Below the pieces are notes generated by a model. That model saw only the letters and a list, made by a program, of their open reading frames with translations. It made no database searches and had not been told where the DNA came from. From positions 4,176,510 to 4,240,509 of the forward strand of contig NZ_AP018288.1 in the NCBI RefSeq assembly GCF_002368335.1: a stretch of 64,000 nt of DNA, given 5' to 3'. The DNA comes from Nostoc sp. NIES-4103. Lineage in GTDB: Bacteria > Cyanobacteriota > Cyanobacteriia > Cyanobacteriales > Nostocaceae. Shown here piece after piece: positions 26,925 through 36,852 of this stretch; within the stretch, counting starts at the first letter, position 1, and the number at the start of each line of letters is the position of its first letter. The translations under genes were made by a program, and so were the position numbers.

Positions 26925-29900
26925 CTAAAATCCAAAATCTAAAATGGTAGACGATGTTTTTGGCATAGCTGTTGGTGAAGCTTTAGCTTTGACTGGAAGA
27001 GTAATTATAAATTCACTCCCCTCACCTAAACTTGAGTTAACTTGAATCGTTCCGTTGTGTTTTTCTACTACAATTTGACGAGCGATCGCTAATCCTAATC
27101 CTGTACCTTTACCCACGCCTTTGGTCGTAAATGAATGGTCAAAAATTTTATTTTTTACTTCTTCGGTCATTCCTTTGCCATTATCAGCAATAGATATTTT
27201 TGCATAATTCTCTTGTAGGTATGTCTCAATTTTAATACAATTAGGTTGAGTTTTAATTTCTTGATAACTGCGTTGATAATTTGATTCTTCTAAAGCATCA
27301 ATAGCATTAGCTAACAGGTTCATAAATACTTGATTCAGTTGTCCAGGGAAGCATTCAACAAGAGGTAATTTTCCATAATTAGTAATAATTTCAATTGCTG
27401 GACGATGCTCATTTGCTTTCAGCCGATGTTTGAGAATTAAAATTGTACTATCAATACCTTCATGAATATTACAAGCAACTTTGTACTCTAAATCTGCTCG
27501 TGAAAAAATTCTGAGCGAAGTGCTGATATTACTCAGGTGTTCACAGGCTACCTCCATTGATGAAAGCATCTGTGGTAAATCTTCTAAAAGATAATCTATC
27601 TCGATTTCCTCACCATGCATAATAATATCATCACCTGGATTGGGAAAACGTTGACGATAATATTCTAAGTGTTCAATTAAATCAGAAAAGTTAGGTTTAG
27701 CTTGTTTTAGGCTAGAAAAAATAAAACCCAAAGGATTATTCATTTCATGAGCAACACCTGCAACTAAATTACCCAAAGCTGACATTTTTTCATTTTGGAC
27801 AAGTTGTAATTGTGTTTCTTGAGCCTGTTGATAAAGTCGAGCATTTTCCAGAGAAATTGAAACTTGGCTACAAAGTAAGTTAATCATTACTAAGCGCTCA
27901 GATGTAAATACACCTTGAATTAAAGAATTTTCTAGATAAACAATGCCAACTAAATTACCTTGATTGAGGATTGGGGTACACAAAGCGCTCTGTGGTTGAT
28001 ACTGGAGCAGATAATCATCAATTACACCATTGATTTCAGTTTGACAATTGTCAATGACAACAGTTCCTAATGTGCGTTTAACATATTGAATGAGTTTTAC
28101 AGGAACCTCTTCGCAAGCATCTAATGGTAGCGAATCAACAATTTTTGTAGTGAGATTATCTTGATTGTTCATAGAGGTAATGGCTCGAACTTGCCATTGA
28201 CCTTGATGTGATAAAATTAGCACACATTTTTTTGCCCCAGCATTTTCTAAGATAATCTTAGTGAAGCTAGTAATTAATTCATCTAATTGGATGTTGCTAG
28301 AAATAATTTGCGCTGCTTTGAGGACAGAGGCAAAATCTAGGGCATCAGAAATAATAGTGCTATTAGTACTAGAAGTGAGTGTGTAATTTTGATTTGAAGT
28401 GTTAGCGAGCGAATTTATAGCTTCTATAGTATTGAGTTTTTGTTGTTGCAGGATCGGTTGCAGTAGATGGGGATAAAGTTTTTCCAAATCATCTGTTTTT
28501 GCTTTGGCTCCCCATCGAGCATAACAGTAATAAGCTTCCTGCATATATGCTTGAGCTATCTTTTCTTTGCCCCATTCTAGATAGAATTTAGCTGCTACTT
28601 CATTGGCGATCGCTTGTTCTTGAATATAGCCGTTTTCTTTAGCTAGGGAAATAGAGCGATCGTACAGTTCAATTGCTTCAATCTTTTGACCTAATATACG
28701 ATAGTGTTCAGCTTCTATTAACTGCCACTTATGCAAATAGTTCATAGGTGCGTACTCTGCCCAATATTGTAACCGGGCTTGATTTTCCTGAACTCGTTGC
28801 TGTTGAGTTTCCAACTCAGCTTGAGAATTAGGCACTGATGCAAGGATAATTAAAGAGTCATAAAAATTTAAACCAGCTTCAGCAATAGTTCCTGCACCTG
28901 CGGCTATATACTTTCTGGCTCGAAGAGCATCTGTACTGGCTCCATCAATGTCTCCCAGCAGAAATTTCAGCATTGCTCTATGCACACTGAAAATAAATAT
29001 TCGCCACAGATCGTTAGACAACAGCGCTTGAGAAATTAACTTCTCTTCATTTAAGGTATTTTCAAATGAAATTTCTATTTTGTCTGGATTTCCTAATAGA
29101 AATAGCGTTGTTTCCCAATAGATTGAACAATAGTTAGCCGCTGTCAGCTGATTAAGGTTGAGTAATTGTTGATGATAAGCAAAAATTTGGGTTTCTAATT
29201 CTACTAAAAGTTGACCGCACCAGTAGGAATTAAGACAAAATATATTCGCATTTTGTGCGGCATCCTTTAATTTACCTGTTTCTAATCCTGCTTGATAGCC
29301 TTGTTGTGAAATGGGCAAGGCTTCTTGCAAATGAGACTGACGATGGTGCAAAAACAAGGCGATGGGAATAAAAGTCTCAGGGCGAATGTTTTTGGCATCT
29401 GCTTCTAAAGCCAGACGATATGCTAATCGACCAAACTGAGTAGCTGCTGTGACATTCTGTAGAAATATATTGAGGAAAACACCATAACATGCATAGCTAT
29501 AAGCTGAATTAGGACTGTTACCATACTGGAGCGATAAATTTACCTGTAATATGTTTAGCAATGGAAATACAGGCGAACCAGTTACATAACAAGCTGTCAT
29601 GATACTTGCAGCGATTTGTATCGTAGCCAGCTTTTCGGCATCAACCATTGGTTTTAAATCAAATAACTCCTCAATGGATCGCTCCCCTAGCAAGGAGTTA
29701 ATTTCCTGTACTCCCTGCTGAATATATTCTACAGTGGGATGTTCAGGAAACTGTACACCTAATTCTTTAAGAATTGCCTGACCGCTAGATATGGCTTCTA
29801 AAAGCTGATTTTGAGAAGTTAATGCCTGTATTTTAACGATGTAAACGCCCACTTGATCTAAAGGTGTTTTGGCATGATGAATCACAATATCAATCCATTG

Positions 29901-32357
29901 ATTCATCTGATCAAATTCGCCACATAGCGAAGCTACTGCTGTGGCGAGTTCGTGAAAAGTCAAAGACATTTGGTAGTGTCGTTGCCAAGCTTTGCTTTCC
30001 ATCAAATTGAGGCCAATTGTGGCATACTCGTAAGCAGCTCGATAAGCAGTAGAAGTTTTGGCTCTACGACAAGCAAGCAGGTTAAGTTCTGCTATTGCAT
30101 CACGTTCGGTTTGGTCGGTAATTAGTTCAATACCATAATTTAACTGATTGACTACTGCAAAGATTTTCTCTTTTATCGCATCAGGCGAAAATTGCTGGAG
30201 CAACAATTTTCCAATCTGATAGTGAACGAGCGATCGCTCTTGTTCAGGAATTAGAGAATAAGCGGCTTGTTGGACACGATCATGCAGAAATTTATATGCA
30301 ACAATCTCTGAGGTTTTTGAGGTAACTGCTTGATGTTCCTGCCCTACATAAAATTTATAATTTTCATTCAGAGGTAAAATCAATCCTGACTGCAATGCTT
30401 TCCATAAACAAGTGGCTGTTTCTATTTGCGATCGCTTGGAAATAATTGCCAATGTTGCTAAATCAAACTGATTACCAATACAAGCTGCTAACTGCAACAC
30501 ATCTTGAGTTGCTTGAGGCAGCATTGTTAATTGGGATACCATGAATTTAACAATGTCATCTGTTAAGGTTTGCTGCTTAACTTGTGCAATGTCACATTGC
30601 CAACAGCGTTCTTGAAAGTTAAACTCAATCAACCCATCTTGATGTAATTTCCTAAGCAGTTGTGTTGTAAAAAATGGATTACCTTTAGTTTTTTTATATA
30701 CTAATTTTGAGAGATTTTGTGCTGTATTTTCCACGCAACCTAAAGTATCAGCAACTAATTTATTTAAGGAAAATAGGCTGAGTGGTAATAAATTTATACT
30801 GTTAACTCTTCCAGTTAGTTCACTAATTTTGTCTAAAGTTAAAATTAAAGGATGAACTAGTGAAACTTCGTTATCTCTATATGCCCCAATTAATAATAAA
30901 TAACTCTGACCTGATTCGCTCATTAATAATTGCATGAGTTGCAATGAGCCGGAATCAGCCCATTGCAAATCATCTAAAAAAATTACTAAGGGATGTTCTT
31001 TTGTGGTGAATACTTGAATGAATTTTTGAAAAATTAAATTAAATCGATTTTGTGCAGCAGCTCCCGAAAGTTCTGCTAAGGGTGATTGTTGACCAATAAT
31101 TTGTTCTAATTCAGGAATTACCTCAATTAAAACTTGTCCATTTTCAGCTACAGCTTTTAAAATTTTTGACTTCCAATGTTGTAGTTGCTGGTCACTTTCG
31201 GTTAACAACTGCATCATTAAATCACGAAAGGCTTGCACAAAGCCAGAAAAGGGAACATTACGATTAAATTGGTCAAACTTACCTTTAATGAAATAGCCTC
31301 GTTGCTTAACAATCGGTTTATGGACTTCGTTAACTACCGCAGTCTTACCAATACCAGAAAACCCAGCGACTAAAATCAGTTCGCTGAACCCATGGGAAAC
31401 ATGTTCAAATGCTGATATTAGTTGCTGAACCTCATTTTCTCGTCCGTATAATTTTTCTGGAATGAGAAATTGTTCACACAAATCTCGTTGTCCAATTTTA
31501 AACTCCTGAATTGTGCCTGAATTTTGTAATTGATTTAGACAAATTTCTAAATCATATTTCAGACCCGATGCACTTTGATAACGGTCTTCAGCATTCTTCG
31601 CTAAGAGTTTCTTAATTATCTGCGCTAACGCTAAAGGAATATCTAAATTTACAGCACAAACTAAAGGTGGTTCTTTAGCAATGTGGTAATGTACCAATTC
31701 CATCGGGTCATCGCTGCTAAAAGGTAGTTGTCCCGTCAGCAATTCAAAAAATGTGGCTCCCAATGCATAAAAGTCTGCTCTATAGTCAATTCCCCGGTTC
31801 ATCCGTCCAGTTTGTTCCGGTGCTAAATAAGCTAATGTACCCTCTAATACACCGGGATTTTGGATACTTTGTGTTTCTCTAGGTAATAATGAAGCAATAC
31901 TAAAATCAATAAGTTTGATTTGTTTTGTATCTGGATGAATAAGAATATTTGCAGGCTTAATATCTTTATGAATAATTTTATAAAGGTAGAGATTTTCTAA
32001 AATTTCTGTTAGCTGTAAAGCTATAGATAAAAATTCTTTGAGTTCTAGTTTATGAGTAACAGTATACTCTGCTAACGATATTCCACCAAAGTACTCCATT
32101 ACTAAGGCGTAACTATTATGGTAAGATTCTAAACAATATATTTGAATAATTCCTGGTATTTGAAAATTTTTGGCAATCGTATACTGGTTACGAAACTGTA
32201 CTAATTCTGTAAAAGTAGGATAAAAACTTTTTAGTAGCTTGATTGCTACAGGTAGGTCATCAATTTCTCGCTTTCCTCTATATACTAATGTTTTAGAGCT
32301 TTCGTAAAGTAATTCGCTCAATTGATAGCCAGGTAAGCTGTTAGAAGAAAGTGTCAT
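26925..32357 (-). CDS. hybrid Ser/Thr kinase - AAA ATPase - GAF - histidine kinase
   Basis: 1810 residues. Order: PknB-type kinase (1-270; catalytic HKDIKPAN, LIDFSIAS in the DFG position, APEQTGRMNRGIDYR); AAA/STAND ATPase (P-loop VAGFSGIGKTAVVNEV, Walker B LVIFLDDLQWADSG); a long helical TPR-like region; GAF domain at about 1330-1500; histidine kinase with H-box LVAGVAHEMNNPLGF near 1535, N-box NQVFMNLLANAIDAL, and G-boxes ADNGKGM and GKGTGLGLAIARQI. These dual kinases are typical of heterocystous cyanobacteria; signal and targets are unknown. Its end ILDFGF-stop is encoded by the TTTTAGATTTTGGA repeat. The upstream neighbour is a GRAS protein. Confidence 0.93.
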   Translation of the reverse strand: MTLSSNSLPGYQLSELLYESSKTLVYRGKREIDDLPVAIKLLKSFYPTFTELVQFRNQYTIAKNFQIPGIIQIYCLESYHNSYALVMEYFGGISLAEYTVTHKLELKEFLSIALQLTEILENLYLYKIIHKDIKPANILIHPDTKQIKLIDFSIASLLPRETQSIQNPGVLEGTLAYLAPEQTGRMNRGIDYRADFYALGATFFELLTGQLPFSSDDPMELVHYHIAKEPPLVCAVNLDIPLALAQIIKKLLAKNAEDRYQSASGLKYDLEICLNQLQNSGTIQEFKIGQRDLCEQFLIPEKLYGRENEVQQLISAFEHVSHGFSELILVAGFSGIGKTAVVNEVHKPIVKQRGYFIKGKFDQFNRNVPFSGFVQAFRDLMMQLLTESDQQLQHWKSKILKAVAENGQVLIEVIPELEQIIGQQSPLAELSGAAAQNRFNLIFQKFIQVFTTKEHPLVIFLDDLQWADSGSLQLMQLLMSESGQSYLLLIGAYRDNEVSLVHPLILTLDKISELTGRVNSINLLPLSLFSLNKLVADTLGCVENTAQNLSKLVYKKTKGNPFFTTQLLRKLHQDGLIEFNFQERCWQCDIAQVKQQTLTDDIVKFMVSQLTMLPQATQDVLQLAACIGNQFDLATLAIISKRSQIETATCLWKALQSGLILPLNENYKFYVGQEHQAVTSKTSEIVAYKFLHDRVQQAAYSLIPEQERSLVHYQIGKLLLQQFSPDAIKEKIFAVVNQLNYGIELITDQTERDAIAELNLLACRRAKTSTAYRAAYEYATIGLNLMESKAWQRHYQMSLTFHELATAVASLCGEFDQMNQWIDIVIHHAKTPLDQVGVYIVKIQALTSQNQLLEAISSGQAILKELGVQFPEHPTVEYIQQGVQEINSLLGERSIEELFDLKPMVDAEKLATIQIAASIMTACYVTGSPVFPLLNILQVNLSLQYGNSPNSAYSYACYGVFLNIFLQNVTAATQFGRLAYRLALEADAKNIRPETFIPIALFLHHRQSHLQEALPISQQGYQAGLETGKLKDAAQNANIFCLNSYWCGQLLVELETQIFAYHQQLLNLNQLTAANYCSIYWETTLFLLGNPDKIEISFENTLNEEKLISQALLSNDLWRIFIFSVHRAMLKFLLGDIDGASTDALRARKYIAAGAGTIAEAGLNFYDSLIILASVPNSQAELETQQQRVQENQARLQYWAEYAPMNYLHKWQLIEAEHYRILGQKIEAIELYDRSISLAKENGYIQEQAIANEVAAKFYLEWGKEKIAQAYMQEAYYCYARWGAKAKTDDLEKLYPHLLQPILQQQKLNTIEAINSLANTSNQNYTLTSSTNSTIISDALDFASVLKAAQIISSNIQLDELITSFTKIILENAGAKKCVLILSHQGQWQVRAITSMNNQDNLTTKIVDSLPLDACEEVPVKLIQYVKRTLGTVVIDNCQTEINGVIDDYLLQYQPQSALCTPILNQGNLVGIVYLENSLIQGVFTSERLVMINLLCSQVSISLENARLYQQAQETQLQLVQNEKMSALGNLVAGVAHEMNNPLGFIFSSLKQAKPNFSDLIEHLEYYRQRFPNPGDDIIMHGEEIEIDYLLEDLPQMLSSMEVACEHLSNISTSLRIFSRADLEYKVACNIHEGIDSTILILKHRLKANEHRPAIEIITNYGKLPLVECFPGQLNQVFMNLLANAIDALEESNYQRSYQEIKTQPNCIKIETYLQENYAKISIADNGKGMTEEVKNKIFDHSFTTKGVGKGTGLGLAIARQIVVEKHNGTIQVNSSLGEGSEFIITLPVKAKASPTAMPKTSSTILDFGF

Positions 32358-32764
32358 ATTTCAGAAATTTAATAATTTAAAAAAATACTGTGTTATTATT
32401 TTAACTACAGTATTTCGATTTAAAAATAACTTTCAAGCAAAAGCCAAAGTTCTATATTTTTGCTCTTTTTTTGGTATACTAATTAATAGAAAATTGACAT
32501 TTTTGATTGATTTCACTATTTTCCTTGCTCGTAATTCAATAGCAGATAGATTGTTGAATACAGTCATACGTAAAAAAATTAAAAGCTAAAGGTTTAGTAT
32601 TGAAGTGACACATGATGTCAAAATTTGAATATGGGGTAAATAGCAGTTAAGGTAGAATTTATCAAGCATATCTACCACCACAGCCAAAGTAGATTTTTTG
32701 ATTATGTGATTTTGATTTTAATCAGACGCTAACTTTGATAAACACAACAATTATTTTTGTGTTT
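32358..32764. other. 407-base A/T-rich gap, nothing recognised
   Basis: Between the GRAS gene and the hybrid kinase on the same strand. No hairpin, repeat or gene stands out; it must include the kinase promoter if the genes are not co-transcribed. Confidence 0.5.
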
Positions 32765-33847
32765 TTAGTTAACAGCTATAATAGCTATTAAAGCAGTATC
32801 CGCACATTCTATTCCTATGTAACTATCTCTAGTGACGACGTTTCCTACTGGATGCGAAAAATTAGTTAAATTGATACTACTTAAATCAAAAGGCTTAAAA
32901 CCTTCCTTATAAAGCCTCTGTAACCAGATATCTACTGATTCATGTCTTTCACAACGAGTTTCTTCACTATTACCCAATACGTCTTCTATTTCTCTGCCAA
33001 AAAAATTATTAATTAGCAAAAACTTCAGTTTTTTAGGCATATCTAATTGAGAAATAGCTTCAAACAATAATCCGTAATTTATCCAAGCATTTTTGAAGCG
33101 ATACCATAAGTCAGAAATATTATGATCCCAATTTGGTTCAACAAGAATGAATGCCATAGGATTTAATTTAGAAATTTTTGAAAGAATCTCTTGACGAGTA
33201 TCATTTCCTTGTTTTCTGTCAACTATGTGGTGTAAAGAAAATGCTTCATTAATTATGAAATCTCCATTTAAACTATCTAAAAACAACCACTCCCGCTCAC
33301 TTAAATCTTCAACGAGCTTTGGGAAGGGAATAAATTTTATATCAAAATCAACTTCTTCAGATGCTTTTAAAATATTAGATTCAGCTTCTAATAAATTTTC
33401 TTCAGAAGGTTCTATACCCACAATAGTCAATTGTTGAAGTTTTATTCCCTTTTTGACTAAACGTCTCAGCAAATCAACTTCTTGTAAACCTTTACCTATA
33501 CCTATATTCAATAGCGTAACATTTGTTAAATTATGCAAAGCTTGACAAATCAACTCATTTGCTATGGGATGTGTCAAGGATACGAAAGGAACATGTGTAG
33601 AAAGTAACTGGAAAAGGTCAATTTGCGAAATTTCATCATGATTTTGCAGATAAATATTCTCAGCAGTGTAACCATCAATTCGTTTCAGCAAAGCTGAGGA
33701 AAAAAGAAAATACTGTAAATCTAATAGATCATTATCTATATTGTGTAAAGATTTTATTAAAGTATTTAAATTATTTTTAGCTTGTACTGTTGAACCTATT
33801 TTTATCTGTAATACAGATTCAGCTAATTTATTAAAGTGATTATCCAT
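32765..33847 (-). CDS. bacterial GRAS-domain protein (Rossmann methyltransferase-like)
   Basis: 360 residues from ATG 33847 (AAGAGA ribosome site; a longer start at 33892 is less likely). It has the GRAS hallmarks in order: NVTLLNIGIGKGLQEVDLLR (VHIID-like, SAM-site region), LTIVGIEPSEENLLEA, NEAFSLHHIVD, ILVEPNWDHN, RFKNAWINYGLLFEAI, FFGREIEDVLGNSEETRCER and WLQRLYKEGFKPFDLS. Plant GRAS regulators share this domain, and bacterial relatives are regarded as Rossmann-fold, SAM-dependent methyltransferase-like enzymes acting on small molecules. The glycine-rich loop seems intact enough for SAM binding. Substrate unknown. It lies upstream of the hybrid kinase on the same strand. Confidence 0.85.
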   Translation of the reverse strand: MDNHFNKLAESVLQIKIGSTVQAKNNLNTLIKSLHNIDNDLLDLQYFLFSSALLKRIDGYTAENIYLQNHDEISQIDLFQLLSTHVPFVSLTHPIANELICQALHNLTNVTLLNIGIGKGLQEVDLLRRLVKKGIKLQQLTIVGIEPSEENLLEAESNILKASEEVDFDIKFIPFPKLVEDLSEREWLFLDSLNGDFIINEAFSLHHIVDRKQGNDTRQEILSKISKLNPMAFILVEPNWDHNISDLWYRFKNAWINYGLLFEAISQLDMPKKLKFLLINNFFGREIEDVLGNSEETRCERHESVDIWLQRLYKEGFKPFDLSSINLTNFSHPVGNVVTRDSYIGIECADTALIAIIAVN

Positions 33848-33892
33848 AATTAATCTCTTTTTTAGTTTTAAAAAATTGAAAATTGTAATCAA

Positions 33893-34149
33893 TCAAAAAA
33901 ATTGATTATCTATACAGTATGTTCTGCCAATGCAGTATTTACTTCAATAAAATCCATAGCATCATACTCAATAACCTTTTGTAATGTGTCTATTACTTCT
34001 GGTTCTTAGAGACAAATGAGTGATTATTGATTTTTATATTACGTATTTTTCTTATCCATTGTCATTCGTCTTTACACGGAGTTAGAGCAATTCTGTGTGA
34101 AGCTACGCTAAACTATGTCAAACTATAAATAGGTAAATTTAGGGCAAAA
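33893..34149. other. gap with a short decayed minus-strand frame
   Basis: On the minus strand 34002-33910 reads EPEVIDTLQKVIEYDAMDF and then IEVNTALAEHTV-stop, directly after an in-frame stop and without a start for its full length. It looks like the tail of a lost gene. No identification is possible. Confidence 0.35.
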
Positions 34150-34565
34150 GTGATCAGCCCTCTATTTGAAAGTGAAATTTCAAAAAGGCAACAAAAATTG
34201 CAGAAAGCACTCCAATATGCTGTAATTGCAAGCAGTAAAGAAAAATAGCAAATGCTTTACTGGCTTCAAAGCGGTCAAGTTACTAGCAGATAAGGACTAG
34301 CAGAACGTTTAAGGTATGATAAAGCAACTATTGGTTACTGGTTGAAAAAATACTAAGATGGATGGTGCGATCGCTTACTATAAGTCAAATATGCATCGGC
34401 ACAAGTACCCTTTGTTAAAAACAAGCCATAGAACAACTCAAACCCTTGTTGGAGGAACTGCAAGGATTTGACAGTTATAATTAGATTCAACAATGGCTGT
34501 TGACAGAATTGGGACTCAAAAGCGTTTACTAAACAGTTTATCAACCAGAGCAAATGCACGTAATT
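34150..34565 (+). pseudogene. decayed IS630-type transposase/HTH gene
   Basis: The plus strand reads SEISKRQQKLQKALQYAV, YWLQSGQVTSR-stop-GLAERLRYDKATIGYWLKKY-stop-DG, then after a frameshift KQAIEQLKPLLEELQGFDSY-stop-IQQWLLTELGLKSVY-stop-TVYQPEQMHVIPET. The HTH region and the TELGLKSVYxTVYQ segment recall IS630-family or related transposase N-termini. At least six stops are present; three fit CAG/CAA to TAG/TAA transitions. No terminal inverted repeats were identified, so the element type is tentative. Confidence 0.7.
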
Positions 34566-34795
34566 CCTGAAACCCTTACTCTAACCCTAGTTGGAACAAC
34601 TTAAGCAATAATACTGGTTTATAAAAAATTATAAAACTTATACGTGATTTGCGATCGCTTATATAAATTGAAACTTAGTGGTTATTTTTAATTAACCACT
34701 AAGCCACAAAACTCAAAAACAAGGAACTGACAAATAAAAGTATCCTTGTGTAATTGCTGCTTCCTGACTATTAACAGTCATCAGTCATGAACTTC

Positions 34796-36562
34796 CTACA
34801 TCCTTTCTAGTACTTGAATTCCTAGTAAAGATAGTCCCAACTTGAGGGTTCTCGCAGTCAAATCACACAAAACTAAGCGGGATGTACGGTACGGTTCTTC
34901 AGCATCTAGCACCCGAACTCCTTGATTGCGATCGTAAAACTGATTAAACTTTTTACTCAGTTCATACAAATATTCACATAAACGATGAGGTAATAAATCT
35001 TGCTCTACAGTATTAATTACTTCATCTAGTTGAAGCAAGTACTTTGCCAAAGCCAATTCTGTTTCATGTTGCAACAGAATTTTGGCATTGTCTCCCAACT
35101 CTTCAAAGTTAATTTCACCCTTACGGCTAATACCTTGAATTCGTGCATAAGCATATAGCATATAGGGTGCTGTATTGCCTTTGAGATCCAACATTTTGTC
35201 GTAACTAAAGATGTAGTTACTGGTGCGGTTTTGGCTTAAGTCAGCATATTTAACTGCACTGATACCAACGACTTCAGCAACTTTATTGATAAATTCTTCA
35301 GTTTCTTCCCGTTCTTCTTCTTTTAATCTAATTTCTAAGTCTGCACGCGCACGAGTAATTGCTTCATCTAACAAATCCCGCAACCGTACTGTGTCCCCAG
35401 AACGAGTTTTGAATTTCTTACCATCTTCTCCTAATACTAAACCAAAAGGCACATGCACAAGTTCCACATCATCAGGAATCCATCCTGCTTTGCCTGCTAC
35501 TTTAAAGAATTGGGCAAAGTGGTTTGCTTGTCCTGCATCTGTTACATAAATTATGCGTTTGGCATCATCTTTTTGAATCCGGTAGCGTAGAGCTGCTAAA
35601 TCTGTTGTAGCGTAGTTATAACCGCCATCAGATTTTTGCACAATCAAGGGTAAAGGCTCACCTTCTCTGTTAGTAAACCCATCTACAAAAACACATTTTG
35701 CTCCTTGATTTTCTACTAATAAACCGGATTTTTCTAAATCCTCTACCACTGTTGGCAGTAAAGGATTGTAGAAAGATTCTCCTCTTTCTATGATACTGAC
35801 ATCTAGTAAATCATAAATTACTTGAAACTCTTGGCGCGATTGTTCACACAATAGTTTCCAAGCATGAAGTGTATCTTCTGCACCAGCTTGTAATCTTACC
35901 ACTTCTTGCCGTGCTGTCTCTTGGAAAGCTTCATCTGCATCAAACCGCAATTTAGCTTTGCGATAAAAAGTAACTAAATCTCCAATATCTAGCGCATTAG
36001 CAGTAGTCAGCGCTTCGGGGTAAACTTCCCGCAAGTAGGCAATTAACATACCAAACTGCGTACCCCAATCACCTACATGATTTAACCGTAGGACATCATG
36101 TCCTTGAAATTCCAGAACACGGGCGATAGAATCGCCAATAATCGTAGAACGCAAATGTCCGACGTGCATTTCTTTAGCAATGTTCGGACTAGAAAAATCC
36201 ACAACTTCCCGCTGAGGCGTTTTTGTAGCGGGAATTCCTAGCCTGGGATCTGCTTGAATAGCTTGGAGTTGCGCTTCGAGGTATTCTGTTTTCAGCTTGA
36301 GATTGATAAAACCAGGCCCGGCTATTTCTGGCGGTTTGCAGATTTCTGATACATCTAGCTTCTCAACAATAGCAGCAGCGATCGCTCTTGGTTGCTTTCC
36401 TAACCTTCCACTTAAGGATAAAGCCACATTCGCCTGATAATCACCAAATTTAGGATTGCTAGCAGTAACCAAAATGGGATCTACGCCGACGTATTCAGCG
36501 CCAAAAGCCGCGACCAAAGCCTGCTCAAATTTTAATCTTAGTTGTTCTTGTGTAGCGTTCAT
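34796..36562 (-). CDS. argS: arginyl-tRNA synthetase
   Basis: 588 residues, class I. HIGH-type motif in SPNIAKEMHVGHLRSTI, a KMSKS-position sequence KKFKTRSGDTVRLRDLLDEA, N-terminal Arg-S additional domain (1-100) and C-terminal DALR anticodon-binding domain (FNQFYDRNQGVRVLDAEEPY and on to the end MKxxLERM-like). Charges tRNA-Arg. Upstream hairpin at 36750-36809 separates it from cydB. Confidence 0.97.
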   Translation of the reverse strand: MNATQEQLRLKFEQALVAAFGAEYVGVDPILVTASNPKFGDYQANVALSLSGRLGKQPRAIAAAIVEKLDVSEICKPPEIAGPGFINLKLKTEYLEAQLQAIQADPRLGIPATKTPQREVVDFSSPNIAKEMHVGHLRSTIIGDSIARVLEFQGHDVLRLNHVGDWGTQFGMLIAYLREVYPEALTTANALDIGDLVTFYRKAKLRFDADEAFQETARQEVVRLQAGAEDTLHAWKLLCEQSRQEFQVIYDLLDVSIIERGESFYNPLLPTVVEDLEKSGLLVENQGAKCVFVDGFTNREGEPLPLIVQKSDGGYNYATTDLAALRYRIQKDDAKRIIYVTDAGQANHFAQFFKVAGKAGWIPDDVELVHVPFGLVLGEDGKKFKTRSGDTVRLRDLLDEAITRARADLEIRLKEEEREETEEFINKVAEVVGISAVKYADLSQNRTSNYIFSYDKMLDLKGNTAPYMLYAYARIQGISRKGEINFEELGDNAKILLQHETELALAKYLLQLDEVINTVEQDLLPHRLCEYLYELSKKFNQFYDRNQGVRVLDAEEPYRTSRLVLCDLTARTLKLGLSLLGIQVLERM

Positions 36563-36749
36563 ATTTAAATGTTATCTGTTTGAGGAGGCAATGGGCTGCC
36601 TGATGATTGGAAATTGTTAAGGCTTGATTATTTGAGCCACTAAAATATAGTTACATAGATATAGTCAAGACTGTTATGGTGTGTCACCACCTTTTAGATA
36701 TAGCAGGTAGCACGCAAATCCTAATTGTAACCTAACGCACCCTGTTATA

Positions 36750-36809
36750 CTTTGTGCCTTAGTCTCTTGGTGGTTCAATTTTGTACTACCAAGACACTAA
36801 GACACAAAG
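36750..36809 (-). terminator. imperfect 25-bp hairpin between cydB and argS
   Basis: Arms 36750-36774 (CTTTGTGCCTTAGTCTCTTGG...) and 36785-36809 pair at 22 of 25 positions with a 10-base loop. It is a copy of the same repeat family as 20712-20780 and lies just after the end of cydB on the minus strand. Confidence 0.6.
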
Positions 36810-36852
36810 AGTTTTAATTTTTGTATACGCAATTGATGACGACTGTTTAGCT

